Positions 11,078 through 23,877 of a stretch of 64,000 nucleotides of DNA are shown in pieces. The stretch's first letter is position 1; each line of letters starts with the position of its first letter. The translations under genes were made by a program, and so were the position numbers. The DNA comes from Utricularia gibba (taxonomy: Eukaryota; Streptophyta; Magnoliopsida; Lamiales; Lentibulariaceae). The stretch covers positions 124,001-188,000 of the forward strand of contig NEEC01000023.1 in NCBI GenBank assembly GCA_002189035.1. The letters are read 5' to 3'. The notes under the pieces are model-generated. The model did not search any database. It was not told where the DNA came from and worked only from the letters and a program-made list of their open reading frames with translations.

Positions 11078-12600
11078 ATAACTCAGTGTCCAAAAGCATT
11101 CAACTCTTTTCCTTTTCTTCTCCATTTGATATCCAAGATGATGGAAGAAAGGTTGCTGAAATCTGGGTAGTTTCTGGTGTGCTGCGGTATAGCAGTGAGC
11201 AACATATGAATGCTATGTATGTGCAAATATGAGTTATAGTGCTAGTGTTACAGCCATCTGGTGTCAGTGTCCGATATGATCCAACAGCCGTGTCCCCGTG
11301 TCCGATGCAGGATCATCTTTCATAAGATTGTAATGAGAAGTGAAGCCTCAACCTCAAACTCAAGTCTGTTGAAATTAAGTATCCGAACAATTGGTCTATA
11401 ATTCGAACATTACCTACAATCATAAAAAAGACGAATTTTAATTGAAATGTTAACATTGTAAGTTATACCTTTCTACATCCTATCCAAATATTTATTGCAT
11501 ATTATAATCATGTGTACTTTTTAATATAAAATTTGTTATTAATAACTTCCTACTACTACCAACTTTTGCTCACTCTAATCAACTTGTGCACAACTGCTGA
11601 GTATGGTAGATTGTAATATTCTAACATGAGAAAATTTTCACACTAATTTATTAAAATATTCTTAATGTTGAAATTTTCCCATGAATTCAGTCTATTTTAT
11701 CAAGCTTTTGTGCATCACCATGAAAGAAATGAGTAAAGTTTGATTTACAGCATTTGGAAAGATGGTTTTTGATTTGGATCCCTAACTTGGCGGCCATTAA
11801 ATGGGTAACATGAGCAACAATGGAGGTGCCGCCAAGATGAGGATAGGTGCCACAAATGAAAGGTGAGGTGTTTAATTAACGAGTTGACGACGAGGAGGAG
11901 GTAGCTTTGTAGGGGTGATGAAACCAAACCCACATTGGGCGTTGCATTATTTAATGTTTGTTGTTTTAGTATTTAACTGTCTCGCTGCGTTCTGAGCTCT
12001 AGAACGAATACCCCACAATCACAAGATACGAAAGCTCTAGTCTTTTTCCTTCCCTCTACGGACTAGAAAGCACAGGCATTGTGGGTTTCCTTGTTTGATA
12101 ACGTCGACTGGTCATGAATCACGTATTTGTAAGTGGTTTGCTGTTTTGGAATGGAACGAGTTACTTTGTTTGGATTCCATTTCATTGTACTGTTGTGTAT
12201 TCTGGGAAGCATTCCTGGGATCTGCTATTCTCTCTGCTTTCCTTCATTGTTTGGTATTGTTCTCATGATATGTCGTTTTATCGTTTTTTGCAAGTTCCTT
12301 TTTTGTGTGTGCGTGATCACTTCTATACCAACATTTCTTTTTGTGGTTGCGTTCTGCATGTCTGGTTCGATTTGTGCAAATTCATTCCATGTTACCATCC
12401 ATGTGTCTGCTTTGCAGCTTGCACCTGTAGTCTATCATAGTTCTTGCAAATTATGATGATCTTCTATTTTGCTTTCAAATTGTTTTCGTTTCATGTATCT
12501 TCTGGCTTCGAGTTACCTATTCATGTCGTGACTGTTGGGTTTTGTTGTCAGCCATTTTAGATAGAATAAGCAGCGGCGTTGTTCACTCAACAAGAACACC
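11078..12600. other. SOS2 3' UTR, AT-rich spacer and FATB 5' leader
   Basis: 11078 to about 11350 is probably 3' UTR, and 11380-11720 is AT-rich. From about 12000 to 12600 the sequence is T-rich with splice-like signals (TTGTTTGATAACG near 12090; GTTGTCAG and TTTTAG near 12550-12560). This fits an intron in the 5' UTR of the FATB gene. Two T-rich plus-strand ORFs at 12114-12456 lie in this putative intron and are not convincing proteins. Confidence 0.4.
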
Positions 12601-14266
12601 ATGGCAGCTACAGTTGCCGCGTCTATGGTTCTGTCACCATCTTCTGAATCCTCTGGAAAAGCTGCTGGCAAGATAAACATAAACACTCCCTCAAGTGGTG
12701 ATGTTTGCTTCGCTAGGATGAAATCAAAGTCCCCAACTTCCAGGGGATTGCAGGTTAAAACGAATGCTCAAGCACCATCGAAAATCAACGGGATTAAAGT
12801 TGCAGTTGTGGATGCGCCAAAGAGTGATGATGAGGCACTGTCCTTTCATCCTCCGAGGACATTTATTAACCAGTTGCCGGACTGGAGCATGCTTCTTGCT
12901 GCCATTACAACCATTTTTTTAGCCGCTGAGAAGCAATGGATGATGCTTGACTGGAAACCAAAACGGCCTGATATGCTGGTGGATCCTTTCGGTTTGGGGA
13001 GGATTGTGGAGGATGGCTCTGTGTTTCGCCAGAACTTCAGTATTCGTTCTTATGAAATTGGTGCAGATCGAACTGCATCTATAGAGACACTATTGAATCA
13101 TTTACAAGTATATGCTGACCATAAGAACGTTTATTCATGCCTTTTTATCATCCATGCTTTTCTCTTGCTGAAACTCAGCCACTGTTACTTCATCAGGAGA
13201 CCGCTCTAAACCACGTAAAGAGAGCAGGACTGCTCGCCAACGGCTTTGGTTCTACCCCTGAAATGTGCAAAAGGAATTTGATTTGGGTTGTTTCAAAGAT
13301 GCAGGTTATTGTCGACCATTACCCTCAATGGTAAGTGTGATTCATGAAGTAGATATTGCATTCAAGATGGCATTTTTATCTGATGGTTTTTCGTGTTCTT
13401 CCCTTGAAGGGGTGACATTGTGCAGGTAGATACCTGGGTTGCTGCGGCTGGTAAAAACGGCATGCGGCGAGACTGGCTTGTGCAGGACATAAGTACAGGG
13501 GAGACCTTACTTCGTGCTACAAGGTCTGGAAAACTGTAGCTTTTGAGTAGCTAAAAGTGTCTAACCTTCTTTTCTTGGAACAATACCAGCGTCTGGGTGA
13601 TGATGAACAAAGAATCAAGAAAGCTGTCGAAAATCCCAGATGAGGTTCGTGAAGAAATTCATGGCTATTTTGTGGATTCGCCTCCGATTGTCGAGGATGA
13701 CAACAGGAAACTCGGTAAACTAGATGACTTCAATGCAGATCACATCCGAGATGGTTTAACCGTAAGTTGCAAAGTCTTTTCGTCCTATGGACCCCGTTTT
13801 CTGTACTCACTCTTTCCTTCTCTTGCAGCCTCGATGGAGTGATCTGGATCTCAATCAACATGTGAATAATGTAAAATACATCAGTTGGATTCTTGAGGTA
13901 AACATACATACGCTTTGTACATGCTCTGTTTTGTGTGTTCCTACTGATGAAACCTGCGCAGTTGCTTGGAACTGTTATCAAGCTGCCCCTTTCGGTTCGT
14001 TTCAGAGTGCTCCACCGTCTGTGCTGGAGAACCATGAGCTTGCCGCCTTGACACTGGAGTACAGGCGAGAGTGCATGAGGGACAGCGTTGTTCAGTCCCT
14101 CACCTCCATCATAAACAAGGACGCAGGGGAACTGGAGTGCCAGCACCTCCTCCGTCTTCTGGGCGGCGGAGAAATCGTTAAAGGACGGACGCGGTGGCGC
14201 CGGAAGTCAGGTGGCAAGTTGGCCCTCGAACCACCAACTAATGAGGATGGATCAGCCTCCCCGTGA
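12601..14266 (+). CDS. FATB: Palmitoyl/acyl-ACP thioesterase, chloroplastic (FATB)
   Basis: Stromal thioesterase that hydrolyses saturated acyl-ACP (mainly 16:0), ending fatty-acid synthesis and releasing free fatty acid for export from the plastid. Exons: 12601-13107, 13197-13330, 13410-13523, 13590-13761, 13829-13897, 14006-14266; total 1257 nt, 418 aa. The N-terminus (MAATVAASMVLSPSSE) is a Ser/Ala-rich transit peptide. The hydrophobic segment LPDWSMLLAAITTIFLAAEK (about 92-112), typical of FATB, is followed by two hot-dog folds. The catalytic segment LDLNQHVNN puts Asn318 and His320 in place, and the conserved cysteine is Cys355 in EYRRECMRDS. GEIVKGRTRWRRK near the end is the usual FATB terminus. 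FATA is excluded by the FATB-specific hydrophobic segment and by length. Confidence 0.94.
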
Positions 14267-14835
14267 TGCCACCACAAAAACTTGCACCAAGCAGTCAGTC
14301 AATATATATATATGTTGGTCATTCCTGGGAATCAAGACGATGATTACATGTACTTCCAAATCAAATAACCAAATTCAGTTCGCCATCATGCAGCATTTTT
14401 CTCAGGTCAGTCGGCATTTAATGGCTGCAGCTGAAGCCGGTTTTGTGGGTGAGTGAGTGTTGAGTTGAGTAGGCAGGCAGCGTTCAACAGCTATTTGCAT
14501 TGGGACAATATTCTCCTGTAGGCTCATTATTCACTAGCTGGCATGCACAGTGCTTTATATAAAGCAAAAGATGACAAAAAAAAAAAAAAACTAATCATTT
14601 AGAACAGCCCCTGTCTCATTGTTTCTCATTCATGTGTATTTGTAACTAATTTAAGTGCCTACCGTCTTTGACAGCTTCCCGGGAAACTTGATCTTCAGGC
14701 TGAAGAGAGAATGCAGAGTGGCGTGAACTTGCACCTGTTCACTGTTGACCGGAACAGAAAAAATGGCCAGCCACTATTTTATGAGTCATCCGCCGCTGTG
14801 TTTTACAAGTATGCAACTTTCCCGTCTCAGCATTA
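14267..14835. other. Convergent 3' regions of FATB and ALB3
   Basis: The gap between the FATB stop and the ALB3 stop on the opposite strand probably holds both 3' UTRs. It includes a short AT dinucleotide run near 14298 and an A run near 14578. The plus strand is open for about 75 codons from 14711 and reads surprisingly protein-like (LHLFTVDRNRKNGQ), but it overlaps the ALB3 terminal exon in antisense, and I could not build a gene from it. Confidence 0.4.
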
Positions 14836-17768
14836 TCATACCGCTCGCTTCCTCTTCGACCGTTTGCTTTTTCGTGGCTCTGCGGGCACTGGTTTCATGC
14901 CATTTGAAGCATATGCCTCCAGAACTTCCTTTTCCTGATGAAGCAGAGACACACAGACAGCACTTGAGCACTGGTTACATAGGAGATGAATAAATAATCG
15001 CAGATGTCTGCTTTTTTAACCTTTGTGTCGGGGTCGGATTTGGTTTCAGTTTTGATTTCTGTAGTAGACTCGGAAGCCGGGGCAGCAGATGCTTCAACAT
15101 CAACTACAGCAATTGCAGCAGCTCTATTCTTCTTCTTCTTCTCTTCTTCTTTTAGTTTGTTGAATCTTTTCAAAAGATCAGTTATAGTCAGTCACTGATG
15201 GCTAACCTTCAACATGGTGAAGAGGTAGAACTGATGTTTACCTGTCACCATTCCTTTCAGATGGAGTGAGTCCTGATCGTTTAGCTTGCCCGGCAGTGAT
15301 GATCCCACGAGCGTTTTCGTTCACAACAGGCTTCGCCCCTCCCAGTTTACGTAGCCACACCTGCTGTGCCGTGCTGAGGACATTGTTTGTGAACCTACGT
15401 TTTGGATAGCTTCAGGAATCAAATACTGTGATGCAGCATCATATTTTTTTTAAACAAAGACTTTTGAGTTGAAGCAGAAGCAGGGAACTGAAGCCAACTT
15501 TACTCCTAAATAGACATTAACATAACTCAGTGAGTAAAGACATTACCAGTATATGGATAGTCCAGATGGAACGGACAGGGAGAAGTAGCCAATCATGAGG
15601 GGTAGAAACTTGAGAATAAGAAGTGTGTTTTTTTGAGAAGGATCTTCTGTCTGTTGAGATACATGGAATGAATCAATACAGCTGCGGGGGCATAAGAAAC
15701 TGGAAAAATGAAAACAAAACACAGACCCCCCTCAAATGAAAACCTTACTTGTGGGGGCTTCATTATTTCCATCGAGACATACTGTGACACAACAAGCAGA
15801 ACAGGTAACACAAGGTATGCTGCAGTGTCATTCCAACCAAGTGGAGGATGTCCATCCTGAAAATGCATAAAACATTCTCTATGAAGTCACTGAACTTGGT
15901 AACAGGTCCTATAAATGGATGCCTATTATGAAGGCTCTCCATTGGAAAAACAGATGCATAAAATATTCTCTGCAAAAACAAGAACTGTTTGTTGTAGACA
16001 TTGTTATTGATTTTTGCCCTTTGCATTTATAAATGTCAGCAGGAAAAATAACAATCAGCTGCTGCTTAAAATCACGCAGTTATCTTACCACAAAAGGTAA
16101 CAGCCATGAAATACCAGCTCCGCTCTGCCGAGCAGCTATTGTTGTTGGTCCTCCCAAGGAGGGAATCCAAAAGAATCCTTCTGTTAGAAGACCCTGTTGT
16201 CATGCGAAAACCTTCAGCAAACAACTCCCAAGTCTGTAGTTCTTCTAAGGAGACTAATACAATATATCATTTTTCTGAAGGTACCTCATTTGCTACATTT
16301 GAGAGAGCCTGGTATAAGCCTATCCAAACAGGAATAGTAGCCAACGTAGGGAGGCATCCTGTGACCACAAGAAAACAGCTTGGCATCAAATTTCATTTAT
16401 GTCAAGGGTGTAATCAAAACTGCATATTACAAGCAGGAAGACGTTTCTCACACCGAAAGTCAGGAACTATGTAGGAAATAATGACGCTCTTGAAAAAAAA
16501 AAAAAAAAACAAGCAAGACAGAGTGGTTATTTAAAAATAACTTCTCTTCTGCATAAGAGAATAATAACTGCATTCGACACTAGAGCAAATAGCAGTTCGA
16601 GAAACCATCAATCAGAAGATGATCATAAGGAGTTTATTTTTTCTGCGGGAAAACTTGGCATCATGGCATTACCTGCAAGAGGATTAACCCCTGCCTGGGT
16701 GTATAAACGAGAAGTTTCAAGCTGTATTCTTTCCTGGAGCATAACACAGACCTCAGTTGCAACATTCAGTCTTTTCCATTTGAGAAATTAAGTTAATTAC
16801 ATGTGGATAAAAAAGCTCCTACAAAATCGCTTAAAGAAGGGTCAACGGCAGATGCTCTATTATAATGACGCATATTAAAATACCAAAAAACATGCTCACT
16901 TGATTTCCAGCATATCTTTGCTGAATGGCTTTGATTTTTGGTTGAAGATTCTGCATAGCCAGCGTCGATTCAACCTGAAACAAAATGCTAATGAAGATTC
17001 AGTTACCACCAATTAGGCCGGCTCCAAATATACAGATAGACTATGCTACCTACCGCAAAAAACCACAAGACAAAATCAAGGTATTATCACGTAGTAACCA
17101 AGAGAGAAATCGATTTACCTGCTGCTTAGTCAAGGGAAGCGTTGCGACTTTCACAAGAACAGTGAGTAGTATAATTGCAAATCCATAAGCATATGGCACA
17201 TGAACAGTAGCCAAGATATCCTTTAGCACCTATCACGCAAGACAGCATGCAGCTATCACCTTCCCGAAACCACATAAAAAGATTTGAACAGAAAATAAAA
17301 AAGTTCAGTGATAAAACTCATAAAACGAAATCATGATCATCACACTGACAGTGAATCTCATTTCTCCAAGTGTTCCGAATTAAAAATAACAATCTTGAAA
17401 GTAAATAAATGAATCTTGGCCCTTCCCATGAAAGAAAACCCACAATTTTCAACTCCTACCTTCAAAACAACTTCCATGGAATCGGAAATGAACCCAAACC
17501 AACCCCCATTTTTTTGGTTAGCAACAGAATCGGCAACAGCTGCACCACCAGCATCCCCCGCCGCGACACTGGCATCGGATAAAACGTAGAGCAAGCTCTC
17601 AGCTCTTTCCACAATCCCATTAAAATCGACTGAATGAGCAATATGCTGATGGAGGCTGAAATTCACTTGGCTGCTGATACGTCTTCCCCTGTGAAGATAT
17701 CCATGCCGAGGGAGAGAAGGAAGAGGACTCCTGAGAACTAAAGGAGAAAAAATCAGGGTCCTTGCCAT
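14836..17768 (-). CDS. ALB3: Thylakoid membrane protein insertase ALBINO3 (Oxa1/YidC/Alb3)
   Basis: Inserts light-harvesting and other proteins into thylakoids together with cpSRP54/cpSRP43 and cpFtsY. Exons: 17768-17460, 17229-17119, 16974-16900, 16733-16673, 16358-16285, 16193-16089, 15856-15749, 15650-15547, 15394-15242, 15165-15021, 14934-14836; total 1344 nt, 447 aa. The N-terminus is Ser/Arg-rich (transit peptide). The Oxa1 core includes VLKDILATVHVPYAYGFAI, KQQVESTLAMQ, QAGVNPLAGCLPTLATIPVW, GLLTEGFFWIPSLGGP, GHPPLGWNDTAAYLVLP and FLPLMIGYFSLSVPSGLSIYW. The stromal tail contains GDRFNKLKEEEKKKK and ends SKRSKRKRAV, matching the basic cpSRP43-binding end of Arabidopsis ALB3. The last two exons need the intron 14935-15020; without it the frame runs on into unrelated sequence. 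Confidence 0.94.
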
Positions 17769-18148
17769 GGATCCTGCAGAAGGCCACCAGCAAATTCACC
17801 AGTTGCTGGATGGAAGATGCTGCTGCAAAGAAGATAGGAGCAGAATATCCCAGCGCGTTATCCGTATTTCATTTTCTTCAAAAAAAAAAAAAAAAAAAAC
17901 TCTGGTATTATTTAATATTAGTTGAATTGATGGTTATTTTTGCCAAAAAAATCTAATTTTTAATAAAGTCTTTTAATTTTCCTATAAATTACTGTGTTTT
18001 TTTTTAAAAAAAAAATGCATAACTGATGTTCACTTACCGATATATGTTCTGAAATTCGATTTCTATTATTATTTAAAAATTATTTTTTAGGAAATTATTA
18101 AATGTAAATAATATGATGTTTTTTTATTTGATGACAATTACAGTCACC
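17769..18148. other. ALB3 promoter / RIBA3 3' side
   Basis: Starts with the ALB3 upstream sequence, then a poly-A run near 17880-17900 and AT-rich DNA to the RIBA3 stop. No gene seen. Confidence 0.4.
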
Positions 18149-20090
18149 TTATGCTCCCTCGCTTCTTTCTTCCTGTGCGTGAGTGCTTGGGCTGATGAAG
18201 AAATCGCGGGGCACCCCATGAAGATCTGAGCCGTAAACATGCCCCATTTTGACTCGCTTCGTCTCAAGGTACCGCTTGTTCTCCTCCGTTATCGGCGTTA
18301 GCAACGGAATCCGACCAATGACGGCCAGTCCGTACCCTTTTATGCCAGCAAATTTTGCCGGATTGTTCGTCATCAGCCTCATCGTATGAACTCCAATATC
18401 GTGCAGCATCTGGATCCAAAAGTAAGTGGGAATGAAGAAGTATAACTTTAAGACAAGAATGCATCATTTCATGTTGTTGTTTTGTTACCTGTGCTCCAAT
18501 CCCGTACTCCCGTGAATCAGCAGAGAGGCCAAGCTTAAGATTTGCTTCTACCGTGTCATGGCCTTGATCCTGCAAGTTGTATGCCCGGAGCTTCTGTCCG
18601 AGGCCGATTCCACGGCCTTCTTGTCCCCGGAGGTAAACCAATACACCTCTGCCAGCTTCCTGGATCAGCTGCATTGCTAAATCCAACTGGTTTCCGCAAT
18701 CGCATCGCTTTGATCCGAAAATGTCGCCGGTTAGGCACTCAGAGTGAATCCTCACTAGAACATCTTGTCCACTACCAATATTTCCCTGCTACCACAAGCT
18801 AGCTTATAAGAGTTAAAGTTGACGCCAAGGGAATGAAATGTGCATCTGCCCCTCATAGTTCCTACTTACTACCTTAACCATGGCAATGTGTTGGATCCCA
18901 TCAATCCTGGAACGGTAAGAATGCACTTCGAATAACCCCCATCTCGTGGGAAGATGAGATACCCCCATTCTTTCTATAACCTTCTCCCTTTTTCTCCTGT
19001 ATCTGAATGCACAACATGTAGTCATTGACAGGTCTTTTCACATGGCATTGAGGTAAGGCTGAGCTGAACATATTACCTTATGAGATCAGTGATGGAAACA
19101 ATTGGGATTTGATGATCAGACGCCATCTTCATAAGAGTGGGCATGGTGGCTATGGAGCCGTCTCCAGGCTCGATCAAAGATGCAAAAACCGACACAGGGT
19201 GTAAACCAGCCAAAGCAACCAAGTCAACAGACGCCTCAGTGTGCCCAATTCTCCTTAACACCCCTCCATCTCTGTACCTCAAGGGGAAAACATGGCCGGG
19301 CGTTCTGAGATCCTCAGCAGTAGAAGCCGGAGATGAGAGGACGAGGACCGTCTGCGCTCTGTCTGAAGCAGATGCACCGGTGGATGTGGCAGATTTAGCA
19401 TCCTGCAAAATGTGACATAATAAACGAAACATCAAGAGTTAAGAACTAATTAGCAAGAAGAAAAAAGAAAAGCATACCACTGTGACTGTAAATGATGGAG
19501 AAGTGATATCTTCTTCATTTTCAGCTAACATCAATGGCAGCTTCAATCTTTCAAGATCCTCCTCCTTCATTCCCACTGAAATGATCCCTGACCCATTTTT
19601 AACCATAAACGCTATTGATTTCGCGGTCACTTGCGATGCAGCCATCACCAAATTCCCTTCCACATGGCCCCTTCCATCCACATCTACGACGATCACAAAC
19701 TTAAAATGGCATTGGAATCACACTATGAGATGAAGTTTCAAGAGTCACAACACAAAAACTCAAGGGTAACAAACACATTCAACCCAAACCAACCTTGTTC
19801 TGGTGCAATGCCTCAAGTGCTTCCCCAATGGAGCAGTACCCAGGCGATGGCTTGTCCGGATCACCATCGGCGTCACTAACGAAGAAATCAGCAGCCTCAT
19901 CAACAAAGGTTTCAGCTTCGGATTCGGAATGCGAGGAGCGACACAAGGAGCCATTCAAGCTTGCCCTTGAAGCACAATAAGAACCAACCCAAGTTCTGTG
20001 AACCGCGATCGGGGACCTGCATGGGGGCTTGGGGAAGAAGTTGGTACAGTTGATTGGCCTTAAAACCTGCTGAAACACAACAGAATCCAT
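18149..20090 (-). CDS. RIBA3: Riboflavin biosynthesis protein RIBA3-type: GTP cyclohydrolase II with degenerate DHBP-synthase domain
   Basis: Plastid RIBA fusion. The C-terminal GTP cyclohydrolase II converts GTP to the pyrimidine precursor of riboflavin; the N-terminal domain would normally make dihydroxybutanone phosphate from ribulose 5-phosphate. Exons: 20090-19794, 19699-19478, 19402-19077, 19002-18873, 18785-18489, 18409-18149; 1533 nt, 510 aa, close to Arabidopsis RIBA3. GCHII appears intact: zinc cysteines 342, 353 and 355 ([15 protein letters not shown]), [24 protein letters not shown] and TNNPAK. In the DHBPS domain the acidic catalytic loop (usually DDEDRENEGDL) reads [14 protein letters not shown] from residue 104 onward, so the key acidic residues are lost. 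The later SASDRA and HTEASVDL motifs remain. This matches RIBA3, known in Arabidopsis to keep only GCHII activity. Start chosen at 20090; an in-frame upstream ATG at 20159 is possible. Confidence 0.92.
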
Positions 20091-20827
20091 AGCTGCGAAA
20101 ACTTTTCGGATTGGGTTTGATTTCCGTTCGTTCTTATCAAGACAATAAAAGAAGGCCAACAGCCAACGTCCTTATCCATCAGAATGCTTCCCCTGCACCA
20201 CATACACATTAGCTTGAAGTAGAAAATTGGATTACGAAATTCTTCAGCACTTGAATGCACAAACACGCTCGTCCCCTTCACCACATGGAGAACCAAGCCT
20301 TCGTCCTCCTCTGGATCCATCATCTCCGGATTGGGGAGCATGAACCCCTGCTCCACCTAGAAGACACCCATGGTAAAAGTAAAAAAAATAAAAAAAATGA
20401 AAAATGAAAAATAAAGAACGGCGTCGTTTTGCGTTTATAATATTACTATTTTTCATAACTTATATCAAATATAACCTATTTTTCATATTTACTACGCATC
20501 TATTTTAATATTCATTTTTATTATATAAAATATGATTTTAATGATTTTATTGAGGTCCTGGAGCCAATTCTGATATCTGATCCGACAGGATCCTTGCCTC
20601 TTGTTCCTCCCGGGTACCAACCAAGTCGGGGCGGACTACGTTTAAGAGTAATCGAATAACATTAAAGGCGATCTTGAGGCCAGACGCTTTTCAGTTTGCA
20701 GTAGGTCTTTAGAGAGTGGACAGGAAGAGGCATGCCAGTTCCTGAATCTCCGACGCTGTTGAATGAAACAAGAATTACTCAAGTAGACGAAGAAGGAAGG
20801 TGAGCAGAAGATTTCTGGGGCCACACA
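20091..20827. other. Spacer with an unassigned coding-like fragment
   Basis: On the minus strand about 20170-20356 reads as an acidic, protein-like stretch (LPNPEMMDPEEDEG, then LVLHVVKGTSVFVHSS). It then runs into the RIBA3 leader and has no recognisable partner exons. It could be an upstream RIBA3 leader ORF, a gene remnant or chance. 20390-20540 is AT-rich with A runs; 20560-20827 is the 3' region of the RRM gene. Confidence 0.35.
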
Positions 20828-23800
20828 TCAGGCTCTTCCGTTGGGAGCTGCTGTTCCATCGCCATCGTTTCCCAGTTCGATGGCAGAAGAATCGACGAGG
20901 GCCTGCATAATACATGAATCATGGTTTGAGTGAACTGTGTGACAAGGTTCAAAACCGAGTTGGGTTTCAGACTACGAAATGTTCTTTTGCTTTTAAGTCA
21001 GACTACGAAAAGCAGGTAAAACACAAGTTGGGTTTCACCTACTTCAGGCCTGACCTCACAGCAGAAGCTGGAGATATTGCATATACAGGCTAAATGCACT
21101 TAATTATTTATGAATACGCCCTGGTCAAACTCCTGAATGATACTTACTACGGGAACAATGGGAAGAAACAGAGCAGTTACGGGGTTTTGTTCAGCGGAAT
21201 TTCAAAGTCGGAGCAAAATGCGGTGACAAAACCAGATTCATAATCTTCAAGGCAGAAATAGCAGAATGCCAGAGTATTTTGAAAAGGTGTACCTGCAGCT
21301 CTAGCTCTGAATTTTTGAATATTGCTTCACAGTCTCTCATTTGTTCATAACACTTATACAGCTGCGACGGATGCTCATAATAATTAAAAAATACACTAAC
21401 TGGATCAACAAAGACACACAAACTGCGTCTTTACCTTGGCTAATTGATAGCGCCGATGTTGGCTAATCTTTTTTGCAGCCACCAGAGAATCCTCCAATTT
21501 CTGAAAGAAAAACATTATCCTCGTAAGATAAAAAAAAATATAACAGCTGAGAAATAGAAGAAAATATTCAGTACATGATGTCTGCAACTAATAATTTGCT
21601 ATTTTACCTGGTATTTGTCTTTTAACCTGGAGACTGTGTCTAGTTTCTTGGAAACCATTTCATCAATATGGGATACCTAATGGACAGGAATTTAATTTTA
21701 AAATGTCAGATGAACCAAAAAAATATATATCAACGCAAGCGTGTAATAAAGTTGGAAACGAAAAATCCCTGATTAGCTTCACACATAGGCTTATAGTAAT
21801 CATAGACTCCAAGTTGCTGGATTCCACAAAAACACTTGAGCAGCCACCAAATATCAATTGGCTAACTGCCCATCATACTGGAAAACAGATGCACACAGTA
21901 CACATCAAGTGTTAAAGGGGAATTGCCATATCAAAATATTTGCAACTGTTGGTTATGAATGACTGAAGAACTCTTGCGGTTGTGATTGTGACCCAAATCT
22001 AGTGAAGTTTGCTACAGATTACAGATGGATGACTAAAATTTCAAGTTTAGTCATTGACGGCCATGCTCAGACTAAAGACAGACAAACTTAGTCCCCTATG
22101 AATCTTATTAACACCAAGAGCATATATCCAAGAAAAACTATCACAAGATATTTGGAATCAAACCCTGAAATCAGAAACATGATTCACATAATCAGTTAGA
22201 ATGATAATCTACCTCCTTACGTAGTTCTTCAAGCTTTTGATTCGAAGCAGATAGATGGCCTTCACCCTGATGATACAAAAAATAAAACATCTATCAGCAC
22301 TTCAGTTCTCAGCTAAACCCTGTACGTGTATGTGCCCACAAAAGATCAAGAGTTCAACTTGATGCTGATTGTCATGCAATGAGTCCAATGATAGCTCTGT
22401 ACTCCCATGATCATCAAATCTTGACCTGTTCACATACCTAAAATCAATAACCACTACAGAACCCATAAAGACTACAACACATAAAATGTGCTGCATTTAA
22501 AAATTGCTTAGAGAAAAAAGATCCAAGTTCAGTAATTCGAACAGATTCTGATATATACATTTATGTGTGCTTTTTGACAACCGTTCATTTTCATTATTTT
22601 CTGAAACGATGAAGCCTTGAATTATACCTCTTCAGTGGCACACGTGGTTGACGCAAATCTTCATCAGCAATTTGATGACTAGTCTGTTGCTCCACCTCCC
22701 TTTCCCATCCACGCTCTCGCTTCCTACCATGCTCTAACTCCACATCATCCTCCATTCTGCCATAATCATCAAATCTCTCCTCTTCCAAATATTGATCTCG
22801 TTGACTATCATGACCCCTCTCTCGGTTCCGGTCATCAACTCGAACCCTCCCACGATGCCCCATGTTACGATTTCGCCTATCATAAGCATCATCTCTGCCC
22901 CGTTCTCTATCCATTTCTGGGCCCCTATCAAAATCACGTAGAGAACCTTCATAGTCATAGTTTGGCCTCCCACCCCTAGTCCTTACTTCATTCACTTTAA
23001 CAGGACGCCCATCAATAGTCTGAGACAATGAGCAAAGTCAGTAGGAGTCGTGTACATCTTCATGTGAATACAATCATAAAACAAAGATGAGGGACAGAGA
23101 GATGGAGAAACAACCTTCCCATCCATTTCCTGGATGGCTTGAAGGGCTGATCTCGGATTTGCAAAGGTAACAAAACCGTAACACTTTCCACCAACAGTGC
23201 GGTCATTGATAATCTATGCGTCAAACAATGAAATTTGGTCATTTTTTGATATCTCAAAAACTTAAAAATAGATCTCATCTTGTAAAGAATATGATAAAAA
23301 GCATAATCCGAGAGCCAGCACACAGAAAGAAAGTAGCACAGAGGATTCTGGTAACTACTGCATATTAACCCACAAACAGACAAACTAAAATCTGCCAATC
23401 AAACCCCAAGTTATGAAGGAAAACTTTAATTCTCTCCAAGTCTCTGGACACCAGGTCATCATTCTAAGTTTTGCAAGTGAAAGAGCAAACTCCATTTCAA
23501 CTACATTATTGATAGATAGCCTACCAAACAGTGACAACACATCAACCACATGCCGTAAACTCAAAACGAAGCAAGAAATGGGGCAAAAACACCAGGGAAG
23601 AAATTTAAATACAAGGATTAATGAAAAGAAAAGGAGTAGGGTTTAGTAACATGGCGCAATGAAAAAAAATTCCAAAAATGCATCAACTCAAGAAAACTAC
23701 TGCGCCCAGAAATTTGACGAATTCATTTGATACGGGAAAAACAGCAGCAGACGGTGAGGACGGAACCTTGACGGCGAGAACGGCGCCATAGAAACCAAAA

Positions 23801-23877
23801 ACTCTCCGAAGGTTATCCTCCGTAACATCGTAAGGCAGGCCGCCGACGTATATAGAGCTGTTGTCGTCGAGTGTCAT
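20828..23877 (-). CDS. RRM RNA-binding protein with Arg/Asp/Glu-rich middle and C-terminal coiled coil
   Basis: Exons: 23877-23767, 23213-23115, 23019-22628, 22425-22359, 22266-22213, 21676-21608, 21500-21435, 21361-21293, 20902-20828; 1002 nt, 333 aa. One RNA-recognition motif at about residues 7-82: RNP2 IYVGGL and RNP1 KCYGFVTF, ending VKVNEVRTRGGR. Then a long charged low-complexity region rich in R, D, E and Y (EMDRERGRDDAYDRRNRN), and a C-terminal coiled coil (KLEELRKEVSHIDEMVSKK, EQMRDCEAIFKNSELELQ). It resembles a conserved plant family of single-RRM nuclear proteins such as Arabidopsis At5g19960, whose function is poorly known. A role in pre-mRNA processing is inferred from the RRM and the RD/RE-rich region only. 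Confidence 0.85.

Noticed and set aside
12114..12456. Two overlapping plus-strand ORFs of about 108 codons
   Set aside because: T-rich, Phe/Cys/Val-biased translations in the probable 5' UTR intron of FATB; no family features.
14711..14938. Plus-strand ORF with protein-like content (LHLFTVDRNRKNGQ) after FATB
   Set aside because: It overlaps the ALB3 terminal exon in antisense (14836-14934), has no partner exons and lies in the convergent 3' UTR region.
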